A DNA stretch of 64,000 nucleotides, taken from the NCBI GenBank assembly GCA_034101475.1, contig JAXEJQ010000028.1, positions 1-64,000 on the forward strand, in the 5' to 3' direction. The notes under the pieces are model-generated. The model was not told the DNA's origin. It saw only the letters and a list, made by a program, of their open reading frames with translations, and searched no databases. Below are positions 7,539 to 16,612 of this stretch, piece by piece (positions within the stretch are counted from its first letter, which is position 1; each line of letters starts with the position of its first letter). Both the position numbers and the translations under genes were made by a program. The DNA comes from Limivivens sp034101475 (GTDB taxonomy: Bacteria; Bacillota; Clostridia; Lachnospirales; Lachnospiraceae).

Positions 7539-8555
7539 ATGAAATCATCGAATATCGGCGGGCAGGCCGTTATGGAAGGCATCATGATGAAAAGCGGCGA
7601 CGATTATGCCGTAGCTGTCCGCAAGCCGGATAAAGAGATTGAGGTCAAGGTCAGTACCTACAGCAACTTTATCAAAAAGCATAAAACGTTTTTTTCCCTT
7701 CCCATTGTCCGGGGTGTTTTTAATTTTGTGGATTCACTGGTTCTGGGAATGTCCTGTCTGACCTGGTCCGCGAACTTCGCTCTGGAGGATGCGGAGGAAG
7801 AGGAGCCCGGAAAGGTGGAAAAGGCCCTGGACAAGGCCACCAATGGGAAGACCAATGATCTGCTGCTGGGTCTTACCGTGGCGTTTTCCATTGTGATGTC
7901 CGTGGCGATTTTCATAATGCTGCCTTATTTTATATCCATTCTGCTGCGGAAGGTGACGGATTCCACTACACTGATCACTCTGGCAGAGGGCGTGATCCGT
8001 ATTCTGATCTTTATGGGCTATATTATTCTGATTTCCAGAATGAAGGATATTCAGCGGGTCTTCATGTACCATGGGGCGGAACACAAATGTATCAACTGCA
8101 TTGAGCATGGTCTGGACCTGACGGTGGAGAACGTCATGAAAAGCTCCAAGGAGCACAAACGCTGCGGAACCAGCTTTATGCTGATCGTTATGGTGATCAG
8201 TGTTATTTTCTTCCTGTTTATCCGGGTAGAATCCCCGGTATGGAGGATTATCAGCAGACTGCTGCTGATTCCGGTGATTGCCGGCGTGTCCTATGAGTTC
8301 ATCCGTCTGGCAGGAAACAGTGACAATAAATTCGTCAATCTTCTGAGCAAGCCGGGCATGGGGATGCAGCACCTGACCACCAAGGAGCCCACACCGGATA
8401 TGGTGGAAGTGGCCATTGCGGCGGTGGAGGCCGTTTTTGACTGGAAGGCTTATCTGACCGAGAATTTCGGGAAGACTTATCCGGAGGAGGAAATGCAGAA
8501 AAAAACAGCCGCTTCTGCTTCCGAAGAGACGAAAGCAGCCGGTGCGGCCATATGA
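7539..8555 (+). CDS. DUF1385 family membrane protein (YqhQ-like)
   Basis: The 338-residue protein starts with the family hallmark IGGQAVMEGIMMKSGDDYAVA and contains the central motif YHGAEHKCINCIEHG, with His, Glu and Cys residues that could bind a metal. Hydrophobic segments at about 110-135 and 150-175, and a pair at about 205-250, point to an integral membrane protein. The family is near-universal in Firmicutes and is commonly found beside prmC and prfA, as here; its biochemical function is not established. The stop codon overlaps the prmC start by four bases, so the two are translationally coupled. RBS AAAGAGGAG precedes the ATG. Confidence 0.88.
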   Translation: MKSSNIGGQAVMEGIMMKSGDDYAVAVRKPDKEIEVKVSTYSNFIKKHKTFFSLPIVRGVFNFVDSLVLGMSCLTWSANFALEDAEEEEPGKVEKALDKATNGKTNDLLLGLTVAFSIVMSVAIFIMLPYFISILLRKVTDSTTLITLAEGVIRILIFMGYIILISRMKDIQRVFMYHGAEHKCINCIEHGLDLTVENVMKSSKEHKRCGTSFMLIVMVISVIFFLFIRVESPVWRIISRLLLIPVIAGVSYEFIRLAGNSDNKFVNLLSKPGMGMQHLTTKEPTPDMVEVAIAAVEAVFDWKAYLTENFGKTYPEEEMQKKTAASASEETKAAGAAI

Positions 8556-9424
8556 CCTATCGGCAGGCTTTGAAACAGGGGGAAGCCCTGTTGGAAGAAA
8601 AGCAGGTACCGGACGCCGGGACAGACGCCTGGTACCTGCTGGAATATACGCTGAAAAGCGCCGGAGAGAAACGGGCAGACCGCACCTGGTATTTTCTCCA
8701 TGAGTCCGAGGAGATTCCGAAGGAACGCCTGACAGCTTATCAGGAGCTGCTGGAGCAGCGTGGCAGACGTATTCCGCTGCAGCATCTGACCGGTGAGCAG
8801 GAGTTCATGGGGATTCCCTTTCTGGTAAATGAACAGGTACTGATTCCCAGACAGGACACCGAGACCCTGGTGGAGGAGTCCCTGCGGATTCTGCGTCCCG
8901 GGATGGAGGTGCTGGATGTCTGCACCGGTTCCGGGTGCATTATCATCAGTCTGGCGAAGCTGAAAGAAGGCATTGCCGCCTCGGCGTCGGACCTGTCGGA
9001 GGAAGCTCTGGAGACTGCCCGGGAAAATGACAGAAGGCAGCAGACCGGGGTGCGGTTTTTCCGGGGAGATCTGTTTGAAGCAGTGGAGGGAACCTATGAT
9101 GTGATTGTGTCCAACCCGCCCTATATTCCCACACAGACCATTGAAACGCTGATGGAGGAGGTGCGGCTTTATGAGCCCAGGCTGGCATTGGACGGACGGG
9201 AGGATGGCCTGTATTTTTACCGGCGTCTGGCGGCTGAGAGCCGGAATTATTTAAAGCCCGGGGGACACCTGCTTCTGGAGATCGGCGCCGATCAGGGAGA
9301 AGATGTGAAAAACCTGCTGAAGCAAGCAGGCTTTTGTAATGTATCAGTAAAAAAGGATCTGGCGGGCCGGGACCGCGTGGCGGCAGGAGAACGCCCAACA
9401 GCAGGAGGAAAGAAAGATGTTTGA
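8552..9424 (+). CDS. prmC: Peptide chain release factor N5-glutamine methyltransferase
   Basis: The 290-residue enzyme has the N-terminal helical substrate-recognition domain of the HemK/PrmC family and a SAM-binding fold with VLDVCTGSGCIIISLA at about residue 120. The catalytic NPPY motif lies near residue 187 (VSNPPYIPTQ). It methylates the Gln of the GGQ motif in release factors RF1 and RF2, using SAM. It overlaps DUF1385 by 4 bases and prfA, which encodes one of its substrates, by 8 bases, so all three form one operon. Both ends of the family are present and the length is normal. Confidence 0.95.
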   Translation: MTYRQALKQGEALLEEKQVPDAGTDAWYLLEYTLKSAGEKRADRTWYFLHESEEIPKERLTAYQELLEQRGRRIPLQHLTGEQEFMGIPFLVNEQVLIPRQDTETLVEESLRILRPGMEVLDVCTGSGCIIISLAKLKEGIAASASDLSEEALETARENDRRQQTGVRFFRGDLFEAVEGTYDVIVSNPPYIPTQTIETLMEEVRLYEPRLALDGREDGLYFYRRLAAESRNYLKPGGHLLLEIGADQGEDVKNLLKQAGFCNVSVKKDLAGRDRVAAGERPTAGGKKDV

Positions 9425-10487
9425 TAGACTGGAAGATCTGGTAATCCGGTTCGAAGAGATTATGAGCGAATTGAATGAACCTTCGGTAGTCAATGACCAG
9501 GGGCGTTTCCAGAAGCTGATGAAGGAGCAGAGCGATCTGCAGCCCCTGGTGGACGCCTATAAGGAGTATAAAGGCTGCAGGCAGACCGTGGAGGACAGCG
9601 TTTCCATGCTGAGTGAGGAATCCGACGAGGAGATGCGGGAAATGCTCAAGGAAGAATTGAATGAGGCCAAGGACCGGATCGAGGAGCTGGAGCATGAATT
9701 GAAAATTCTGCTTCTGCCAAAGGATCCCAATGACGATAAAAACGTTATTGTGGAGATCCGTGCAGGGGCAGGCGGAGACGAGGCAGCCCTGTTCGCGGCC
9801 GAGGTTTACCGGATGTATGTGAAATACGCCGAAACCCGCCGTTGGCGTACGGAGATGATGAGCCTGAATGAGAACGGCATCGGCGGCTTCAAGGAGGTCA
9901 CCTTTATGATCACCGGCCAGGGCGCTTATTCCAGGCTGAAGTATGAGAGTGGTGTTCACCGGGTACAGCGTGTGCCGGAAACGGAGTCCGGCGGACGGAT
10001 TCACACCTCCACCATCACCGTGGCGATTATGCCGGAGGCCGAGGAGATTGACTTCCATCTGGATCTGAATGATTGTAAATTCGATGTGTTCCGGGCTTCC
10101 GGAAACGGCGGTCAGTGCGTAAACACCACAGACTCTGCGGTGCGTCTGACCCATATTCCCACCGGAATCGTGATTTCCTGCCAGGATGAGAAGTCACAGC
10201 TTAAGAATAAGGATAAAGCGCTGAAAATTCTGCGCTCCCGTCTGTATGAGATGGAGCTGGCAAAGCAGCACGATGCGGAGGCGGAGGAGCGCAAAAGCCA
10301 GATTGGTACCGGGGACCGTTCGGAGAAGATCCGAACCTACAACTTTCCCCAGGGCCGCGTGACGGAGCACCGGATTAAGCTGACTCTGTATAAGATCGAC
10401 AATGTGATGAACGGCGATCTGGATGAGATTATTGACAGCCTGATTGCAGCCGACCAGGCGGCAAAGCTGGCGAAAATGAACGAATAG
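9417..10487 (+). CDS. prfA: Peptide chain release factor 1
   Basis: The 356-residue protein matches RF1 over its full length. It carries the P-x-T tripeptide that reads UAG/UAA (VPETES), the GGQ peptidyl-hydrolysis motif (ASGNGGQCVNTTDSA) and the C-terminal NFPQGRVTEHR block. The loop reads GNGGQC rather than the commoner GAGGQH; the catalytic GGQ itself is intact. The RBS is AGGAGG six bases before the ATG, inside the end of prmC. It ends about 95 bases before a good terminator and is the last gene of the operon. RF2 is encoded separately at 59548. Confidence 0.96.
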   Translation: MFDRLEDLVIRFEEIMSELNEPSVVNDQGRFQKLMKEQSDLQPLVDAYKEYKGCRQTVEDSVSMLSEESDEEMREMLKEELNEAKDRIEELEHELKILLLPKDPNDDKNVIVEIRAGAGGDEAALFAAEVYRMYVKYAETRRWRTEMMSLNENGIGGFKEVTFMITGQGAYSRLKYESGVHRVQRVPETESGGRIHTSTITVAIMPEAEEIDFHLDLNDCKFDVFRASGNGGQCVNTTDSAVRLTHIPTGIVISCQDEKSQLKNKDKALKILRSRLYEMELAKQHDAEAEERKSQIGTGDRSEKIRTYNFPQGRVTEHRIKLTLYKIDNVMNGDLDEIIDSLIAADQAAKLAKMNE

Positions 10488-10582
10488 ATGATCCGGCACA
10501 GAGATGCGCGGAGGATTCCGGAAGAGGAAGAAGGAATATACCGCACAGACAGAACGGAAGCGAAAGATAAGGAGACACAGGC

Positions 10583-10610
10583 AGGAGCCGGATTGTGGCT
10601 CCTTATTTTA
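10583..10610 (+). terminator. Intrinsic terminator after prfA
   Basis: AGGAGCC and GGCTCCT form a 7-bp GC-rich stem around a 7-base loop, followed by TTATTTTA. Confidence 0.75.
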
Positions 10611-10804
10611 TAATGAGCTGCCGGCAAATGAGCCTGCCGTCGATTTTTCCATGCTGCGCGCTTCCGGAATCGACGAAAACATTCGCGATTCGCTCATGTT
10701 TCTGCGAAAAATGGCTGCTTGCTTATGTTTTGCGGGATTCATAGACAGGAATATCCATGTTGGCACGGATTTTTCTGTCTATTTGTCCCCTGGCTCTTGT
10801 AATG
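10610..10804 (+). repeat. Composite intergenic palindromic element (end module plus hairpin module)
   Basis: This element fills most of the 341-base gap between prfA and the AraC gene. Its left end (ATAATGAGCTGCCGGCAAAT) is roughly an inverted copy of its right end (GTCCCCTGGCTCTTGTAAT). The left module at 10611-10668 resembles the inverse of 38859-38923 and the start of 24298-24316. The right module contains a hairpin, GACAGGAATATCC (10744-10756) pairing with GGATTTTTCTGTC (10767-10779), which corresponds to hairpins at 40543-40578 and 54957-54998. It ends 25 bases before the AraC start codon. No gene is visible in it. Confidence 0.7.
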
Positions 10805-10828
10805 ACGGAAGGAAAGAGGGTGTGAGAA

Positions 10829-12046
10829 GTGGCAGATATCTATTCCAGAATGCGGATCCTGACGGGGGTGGATCTGTTTGAATGGCGGGAAGGCGAAGAA
10901 GAAAGGATTTCCGAAGAAAAGGGGATTTTTCCGGATAATCCCCTTCTGTCCTGTCCTAAGCTGCGGCAGGAGCTTATGGAACGTGCCGGGAGACAGGAGC
11001 CTCCGGTTCTGTACCGGGACAGCCAGGGGGTTTACTTTGGCTGTCAGAAGAACAGCGCAGAGGGAGAGGAGTATCTGTTCTGGGGCCCTATGTGCCCCAC
11101 GGAGCTTTCCTATGTGGAGATTCATCGCTTTTATAAAAGGTATCAGATAGCTGCGGCGCAGGAGAGGCATCCGTCCCGTCTTTCTTTTGAACGGATTCTG
11201 GCGCTGACGGCCGCGGTCAGCCTTCTGGATCCGGGACAAGCCTGGAGCGACAGCGAGCTGATCAAGGCAAACGGCCTGACACCTGCTGATCTGAAAAATC
11301 TGGAGCGTGAGAAGACCAGCCGGGTGATCCAGGATACCTATGAGGAATTCTCCCACCACACCTATCTGGAGGAACAGCGGACACTGGCCTGTGTCCGGGA
11401 CGGGAAGCTTCAGGAAGTGGAGGAATATATGGACAGGCTTTCTCAGGCGGCGGGGAAGCTTTCTTCCACTGCCTTCAATCACAATAAAAACCTGGCGATC
11501 TGCGCCATTACCCTGGCTACACGGGCAGCGATCGAAGGAGGCGCGGCACCTGCGGAGGCCTATCGGGTCAGCGATATTTACATCAATATTCTGGACCGTT
11601 GTACAGAGCTTTCCGAGATTCTGGAATGTCGGAAAAAAAGTATGTATGAGCTGACAAAGATGGCGGCAGGAGCGCGGGAAGAAAGGATCCGTTCCAGCTA
11701 TGTGGAGCAGTGCCGGGATTATATCCATAAAAACTATTTCCGGAAAATGCATCTTTCGGAGATTGCCCGGGCCATCGGCATCAGTGAAAGCTATCTGTCC
11801 AGAAGCTTTGCCCGGGAAGAGAAAATGACGATTCAGGAGTATATCCGCAAAGTCCGTGTGGAGCGGGCGGAAAATCTGTTGAAATATTCGGAGGCTTCTC
11901 TTTCGGAAATCAGTGATTACGTGGGATTTTCTTCTCAGAGCCATTTCGGGGAGAGCTTTCGGGAGCAGAAGGGGATGACGCCGGGGCAGTACCGGGAGCG
12001 GTATAAACGGACGGTGTTCAGCAGCCGGGAAACGAAAGGCCATTGA
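10829..12046 (+). CDS. AraC-family transcriptional regulator
   Basis: The 405-residue protein starts at a GTG with GGAAAGAGGG upstream; a later ATG at 10850 is possible. The C-terminal 100 residues are a standard AraC double HTH (LSEIARAIGISESYLSRSF, then LSEISDYVGFSSQSHFGESF). The N-terminal region of about 290 residues has no domain I can name; it may be a sensory or PocR-like ligand-binding part. The gene precedes a sugar-symporter remnant, a ROK kinase and a GH1 enzyme, so I infer that it controls this beta-glucoside segment. It has no nearby terminator downstream. Confidence 0.9.
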   Translation: MADIYSRMRILTGVDLFEWREGEEERISEEKGIFPDNPLLSCPKLRQELMERAGRQEPPVLYRDSQGVYFGCQKNSAEGEEYLFWGPMCPTELSYVEIHRFYKRYQIAAAQERHPSRLSFERILALTAAVSLLDPGQAWSDSELIKANGLTPADLKNLEREKTSRVIQDTYEEFSHHTYLEEQRTLACVRDGKLQEVEEYMDRLSQAAGKLSSTAFNHNKNLAICAITLATRAAIEGGAAPAEAYRVSDIYINILDRCTELSEILECRKKSMYELTKMAAGAREERIRSSYVEQCRDYIHKNYFRKMHLSEIARAIGISESYLSRSFAREEKMTIQEYIRKVRVERAENLLKYSEASLSEISDYVGFSSQSHFGESFREQKGMTPGQYRERYKRTVFSSRETKGH

Positions 12047-12143
12047 AACGAAAAGGGGAGAAATCCATTCCAAATAAGACATAATTATGATAAAAAGAAC
12101 AAAAATATGATAAGAGAAATGGGCGAGACGCGGTAAAATAGCA

Positions 12144-12320
12144 TCAGAAAGCAGGGGGAGCAAAAGAACTCCCCAGGCAATCACCATTGCATTCATTGTG
12201 GTTCCCATTATCTGTAATCTCTGCAGCCTTGTGGTGATGTTCTTCTATGATCTGGATAAGACCTATCCGCAGATTAAGAAAGAAATTGATGAGAGACGGG
12301 CGGGAATCCCACGAAAATAG
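12144..12320 (+). pseudogene. C-terminal remnant of a GPH-family sugar:cation symporter
   Basis: In the frame ending at the TAG of 12318-12320 about 50 codons read like the end of a glycoside-pentoside-hexuronide symporter. TPQAITIAFIVVPIICNLCS is a final membrane helix, followed by VVMFFYDLDKTYPQIKKEID and a terminal ERR. There is no suitable start codon: a stop lies in frame at 12111, and the first ATG falls inside the last helix. A ribosome-binding-site-like AGGGGGAG sits at about 12153-12160, so an internal deletion may have removed almost the whole gene and left its ends. It lies exactly where an importer for the downstream kinase and GH1 enzyme would be expected. Confidence 0.6.
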
Positions 12321-12347
12321 AAACGGGAATATGGGAGGGTGATACAA

Positions 12348-13280
12348 ATGAAGCAGTATCTTGTTTTTGACGCGGGGGGCACCTTTATTAAATATGCCCT
12401 GATGAATGAGAGGGCGGAAATTCTGGAGAAGGACAAGGTTCCCACCCCTTATTACGAAGATCATGTGAAAGAGGACTTTTATCGGGCGCTGGATCCGGTG
12501 GTGGATACATACCGGGAGCGGATCGCCGGGATTGCCATCAGTATGCCGGGAATGCTGGACAGTCGGAAGGGATACTGCTATTCCGCGGGTTATCTGGCCT
12601 ATCTGGCGGGTTCTGCCGTGGCTCCGGAGCTGGAGGAGCGGTTCAGTCTTCCGGTAACCATCGAGAATGATGGGAAGAGCGCTGCCCAGGCAGAACTCTG
12701 GAAGGGCAGCCTGAAGGGATATGAAAATGGCGCTGTGGTGGTTCTGGGAACCGGCGTAGGAGGCGGGATTGTGCTGAACGGAAAGGTATACCGCGGAAAT
12801 CATTTTACTGCCGGAGAATACAGCTATGTGCTGGCAGATCCCAACCGGAAGTATGAGATGGCCGGTTTCTGGGGAATCTCCGGAGGAAGTCCGGGACTGG
12901 CCCAGAGTGTGGCCGCAGTCACCGGAGAGGATCCGGACACCTTAAACGGGCTGATTATTTTTGAACGGGCCAATGCCGGGGACGAGAAGACTCTTCAGGG
13001 ACTGCGGAACTTCACAGATGATCTGGCCATACAGATTTACAACCTGCATATGATCCTGGATCTGGATATCATTGCACTGGGAGGCGGAATCAGCCAGCAG
13101 CCTCTGCTGCTTTCTCTCACCCGCGGCAGTCTGGAGGAGCTGGCGGAGAAAAATCCCCTGAAGGCGATCAGTCCCTATATCCCGAAACCGCAGGTGGTTA
13201 CCTGTACGTTTTATAATGACGCCAATCTGATCGGCGCTCTGTATCACTATCTGACTCTGAAAGCAGGAGGAATCAACTGA
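12348..13280 (+). CDS. ROK-family sugar kinase, probable beta-glucoside kinase
   Basis: The 310-residue protein has the ATP-binding DAGGTFIKYA motif at its N-terminus and GTGVGGGIVLNGKVYRGNHF in the centre. It lacks the cysteine-rich zinc motif of NagC/glucokinase-type ROK proteins, reading AGEYSYVLADPN instead, as in BglK-like kinases. ATG 12348 is preferred over an in-frame GTG at 12339 because GGGAGGG ends at the GTG. The stop overlaps the GH1 gene by one base. ROK enzymes phosphorylate sugars at O6; since the coupled gene is a 6-phospho-beta-glucosidase, I infer a kinase acting on cellobiose or aryl/alkyl beta-glucosides brought in without a phosphotransferase system. Glucokinase remains an alternative. 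Confidence 0.85.
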   Translation: MKQYLVFDAGGTFIKYALMNERAEILEKDKVPTPYYEDHVKEDFYRALDPVVDTYRERIAGIAISMPGMLDSRKGYCYSAGYLAYLAGSAVAPELEERFSLPVTIENDGKSAAQAELWKGSLKGYENGAVVVLGTGVGGGIVLNGKVYRGNHFTAGEYSYVLADPNRKYEMAGFWGISGGSPGLAQSVAAVTGEDPDTLNGLIIFERANAGDEKTLQGLRNFTDDLAIQIYNLHMILDLDIIALGGGISQQPLLLSLTRGSLEELAEKNPLKAISPYIPKPQVVTCTFYNDANLIGALYHYLTLKAGGIN

Positions 13281-14692
13281 TGACATTTCCGAAGAATTTT
13301 TTATGGGGCGGCGCAGTAGCCGCGAACCAGTGTGAGGGAGCTTATCTGGAGGATGGAAAAGGACTGTCCACCCAGGATGTTACGCCTCACGGAATTGTGG
13401 GACCCAGAACCGAAGAACCCACGCCGGACAATATGAAGCTTGTGGGTATTGATTTTTATCACCGCTACCGGGAAGATATCCGCCTGTTTGCGGAGATGGG
13501 CTTTAAGGTTTTCCGTTTTTCCATTGCCTGGAGCCGGATTTTCCCCATGGGCGACGAGGAAACGCCCAATGAAAAGGGTCTGGAATTTTATGACCATGTC
13601 ATTGATGAATGCCGGAAATACGGCATTGAGCCGCTGGTTACCATTTCCCATTACGAGACGCCCCTTCATCTTTCCAGAGAATATGACGGTTGGGTCAACC
13701 GGAAAATGATCGGATTCTATGAGCGCTATGTGCGTACGATTTTTGCCCGCTACAAAGGCAGGGTGAAATACTGGCTGACCTTTAATGAGATTAATTCCGT
13801 TCTCCATGAGCCATTCCTGAGCGGCGGGATATACACAGACAAGACAAAGCTGTCCAGACAGGATCTGTATCAGGCGGTTCACCATGAGCTGGTGGCCAGT
13901 GCCCTGGCCACCAGGATCGCCCATGAAATGATGCCCGATGCCATGGTAGGCTGTATGATTCTGAGCATGCCCACCTATCCGCTGACACCCATGCCGGACG
14001 ATGTGATCGAAGCCATGAAGGAAACCCATCTGAATGACTTCTTCGGGGATGTTCATGTGCGGGGCCGCTATCCGGGCTATATGAAGCGCTATTTCCGGGA
14101 AAACGGCATTGAAATCCAGTTTGGGCCGGAGGATGAGGAAATCCTGAAAAATACCGTGGATTTTGTATCCTTCAGTTATTATATGAGCGTCTGCGCCACG
14201 GCAGATCCCGCGAAGCAGACTGCTGGAAAAGGAAATCTCCTGGGCGGCGTTCCCAATCCCTATCTGAAAGCTTCTGAGTGGGGCTGGCAGATCGATCCCC
14301 AGGGTCTGCGCTATGTTCTGAATTATTTCTATGACCGTTACCAGAAGCCGCTGTTCATTGTGGAAAACGGCCTGGGAGCTGTGGATCAGCTTGTAACCGG
14401 GCCGGACGGTGTGCCGACGGTGGAGGACGATTACCGGATCTCCTATCTGAGAGACCACCTGCTTCAGGTGGAAGAGGCTGTGGAGGATGGCGTGGAGGTT
14501 CTGGGATACACCACCTGGGGCTGCATCGATCTGGTCAGCGCTTCCACGGCGGAATTGAAAAAACGCTATGGATTTATTTACGTAGACCGAAATGACGATG
14601 GGACAGGAACTCTGAACCGTTATAAAAAGAAATCATTTGACTGGTATAAGCGTGTCATCGCCACTAATGGAGAGGCGCTGCACGAAGCTTAA
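13280..14692 (+). CDS. GH1 6-phospho-beta-glucosidase
   Basis: The 470-residue enzyme begins with the GH1 signature FPKNFLWGGAVAANQCEGAY. The acid/base Glu170 lies in TFNEIN and the nucleophile Glu362 in IVENGLG. Near the C-terminus SASTAELKKRYGFIYVD contains the Ser, Lys and Tyr that bind the 6-phosphate in phospho-glycosidases, so this is a 6-phospho enzyme rather than a plain beta-glucosidase. It releases glucose 6-phosphate from phosphorylated beta-glucosides in the cytoplasm. Coupling to the ROK kinase supplies the phosphorylation step. A terminator follows at 14703. Confidence 0.92.
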   Translation: MTFPKNFLWGGAVAANQCEGAYLEDGKGLSTQDVTPHGIVGPRTEEPTPDNMKLVGIDFYHRYREDIRLFAEMGFKVFRFSIAWSRIFPMGDEETPNEKGLEFYDHVIDECRKYGIEPLVTISHYETPLHLSREYDGWVNRKMIGFYERYVRTIFARYKGRVKYWLTFNEINSVLHEPFLSGGIYTDKTKLSRQDLYQAVHHELVASALATRIAHEMMPDAMVGCMILSMPTYPLTPMPDDVIEAMKETHLNDFFGDVHVRGRYPGYMKRYFRENGIEIQFGPEDEEILKNTVDFVSFSYYMSVCATADPAKQTAGKGNLLGGVPNPYLKASEWGWQIDPQGLRYVLNYFYDRYQKPLFIVENGLGAVDQLVTGPDGVPTVEDDYRISYLRDHLLQVEEAVEDGVEVLGYTTWGCIDLVSASTAELKKRYGFIYVDRNDDGTGTLNRYKKKSFDWYKRVIATNGEALHEA

Positions 14693-14702
14693 GGGAAACA
14701 GG

Positions 14703-14733
14703 CCGTCCGGCATATGCCGGGCGGTTTTTCGTT
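14703..14733 (+). terminator. Intrinsic terminator after the GH1 gene
   Basis: CCGTCCGGC and GCCGGGCGG pair over 9 bases (one G-T) around ATAT and are followed by TTTTT at 14725-14729. Confidence 0.9.
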
Positions 14734-14761
14734 TACAAATCCTCTGATCTATGCGTATAAT
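14732..14761 (+). promoter_or_regulatory. Promoter of the two-component system
   Basis: TTTACA at 14732-14737, an 18-base spacer and TATAAT at 14756-14761 lie just behind the GH1 terminator. The kinase ATG is 25 bases downstream of the -10. Confidence 0.75.
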
Positions 14762-14785
14762 TGAGACAGAAAAGGAGAGAGAATT

Positions 14786-16612
14786 ATGGCTTATAAAAAA
14801 CATATTTCCCTGACAAAGGTTTATTACGGAAGCTTTCTGCTGCTCATTGTGATTCCCATTCTGCTGGTATTTGTCGTTTCCATTGGTATTCTGGGGGTTC
14901 TCATGCGCGAAGCTTCCGTTTCCAGTATCCAAAGTGCTCAGGGCAGCATGCTGGAAATGCTGAAGGAGGACGTCAGAGAAGCGTCCATTCAGCTGTCTCA
15001 TTTTGTCTATGTCAATGACGGAGAATACATGGAGCTGGCAGCGGATACGGATAGTAATGACAACGGTGTGCGAAACCGGAACGTGAAAAAGCTGGAGGCG
15101 GCCTTTCAGGCAGCCATGGCCCCCAAGCAGGATATTCTGTTCAGCCAGTTTTATATGAAAAGCGGAAGGGTCATCTCCATCAAGGATGAAGTGAAGCTTC
15201 AGGAGGAGGAGATCAAATCCAGCGCCTGGTACCAGCAGGCCCTGGAAAAGAAAAATGTGGTCAGTGTGGGGACATACGATACCAGCCTGCTGTCGCTGAC
15301 CTATTCCGGCCAGCGGAAATGGGAGTTCATTATCGCGGCGGCCCTGGCTCCCGATGAACTTCTGGACCGTTCCGGAAAGGTGGAGCTGGTTTCCCTCTTT
15401 TACCGCAGCGGCATCGGGGATCTGATCCGGGATTATGAGCGGACCGGCTCAGTGGGCACGACGGTGATTCTGGATAAAGAGAATGAAATGATTTATCGCG
15501 GATTTTCCGGTGACGAGGCCGCCTGGTACCTGGAACAGCTGGATACCAGAGAAGCTGGGACTTACGACCTCCGGGTAAAAAAATATGGGGACCGTGGTCT
15601 GGGTTCTGTCCGGTATACCTATGTGGTTTCGGTTCTGCCCGCTACAGGCTGGAAGGTGGTAAGCTTTCTTCCTACCGGAAAGCTTACGGAGGAATTCAAC
15701 CGGATTGTGGGAGTGATGCTGGCGGTGATTCTGGTGCTGTTTCTTCTGTTTTACGGGTTTTCCCGCTATTTTCTGCGCAATATTCTGACGCCGGTCCACA
15801 GGGTCGTGGAGGGAATGGGCCAGGTGCAGGAGGGGAATCTGGACGTCCATATTGATCCGGCAGGGCAGAGTGAAATCCGGAAAATGATCCATTCCTTTAA
15901 CCAGATGGTGCGCACCCTGAAAGTCTCCATCGAGGAGAAGGAGACAGCCCAGGAGAAAAAGCATGAGGCGGAGATTAAGGCCCTGCAGTCCCAGATTAAT
16001 CCACATTTTCTGGTGAATACGCTGAATTCCATCCGTTTTATGGCTCAGGTGTCCAAGTTTGAGGGAATTCGGAAAATGGCGGAAGCACTGATCCGGATTG
16101 TCTCCTGTTCCTTCCGCAGCAACATCAGCTTTTATTCCCTTGGGGAAGAGCTGGAGGTTCTGGACAGTTATCTTTATCTGATGAAAATCCGCTATTCCGA
16201 CGGGTTTGAGACGGAATATGAGATCCAGCCGGAGACCCTGGAATGCCGGGTGCCGCGGCTGCTTCTGCAGCCTCTGGTGGAAAATTCCATTGTTCACGGT
16301 TTTACCGGGGAGGAAATGGGCCTTCTGAAAATTTCCGCGGCCAGGAAAGAGAATATGTTGATTTTAAGTGTATGGGACAACGGACAGGGGATGACAGAGG
16401 AAGAAATCCGGCAGATTTTCCAGGGAAAGGAACGAAAACAGAATGACAATACCAGCATTGGCCTGGAAAATGTGATCTCCAGGCTGAAGCTGAATTTCGG
16501 GGAGGCCTGCACGGTGCAGATCGACAGTGAGCCGGAGCGTTATACCAGGATAACACTGGGGCTGCCGGCTTTGGAGGGAGAAGAGAAGGATGAGAAAAGT
16601 ACTGATTGTTGA
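14786..16612 (+). CDS. Sensor histidine kinase, YesM/LytS type
   Basis: The 608-residue membrane protein has a TM helix at about 15-40, an extracellular sensing region of about 260 residues, a second TM at about 306-330, a HAMP linker, and a His_kinase domain with the phospho-acceptor His at about 406 (QSQINPHFLVNTLNSIRF). An HATPase domain follows, with the N box at about 495 (LLLQPLVENSIVHGF) and DNGQGM. The architecture is that of YesM-type kinases that pair with AraC-type regulators and control sugar ABC importers, which is exactly what follows. The gene overlaps the response regulator by 23 bases. Confidence 0.93.
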   Translation: MAYKKHISLTKVYYGSFLLLIVIPILLVFVVSIGILGVLMREASVSSIQSAQGSMLEMLKEDVREASIQLSHFVYVNDGEYMELAADTDSNDNGVRNRNVKKLEAAFQAAMAPKQDILFSQFYMKSGRVISIKDEVKLQEEEIKSSAWYQQALEKKNVVSVGTYDTSLLSLTYSGQRKWEFIIAAALAPDELLDRSGKVELVSLFYRSGIGDLIRDYERTGSVGTTVILDKENEMIYRGFSGDEAAWYLEQLDTREAGTYDLRVKKYGDRGLGSVRYTYVVSVLPATGWKVVSFLPTGKLTEEFNRIVGVMLAVILVLFLLFYGFSRYFLRNILTPVHRVVEGMGQVQEGNLDVHIDPAGQSEIRKMIHSFNQMVRTLKVSIEEKETAQEKKHEAEIKALQSQINPHFLVNTLNSIRFMAQVSKFEGIRKMAEALIRIVSCSFRSNISFYSLGEELEVLDSYLYLMKIRYSDGFETEYEIQPETLECRVPRLLLQPLVENSIVHGFTGEEMGLLKISAARKENMLILSVWDNGQGMTEEEIRQIFQGKERKQNDNTSIGLENVISRLKLNFGEACTVQIDSEPERYTRITLGLPALEGEEKDEKSTDC

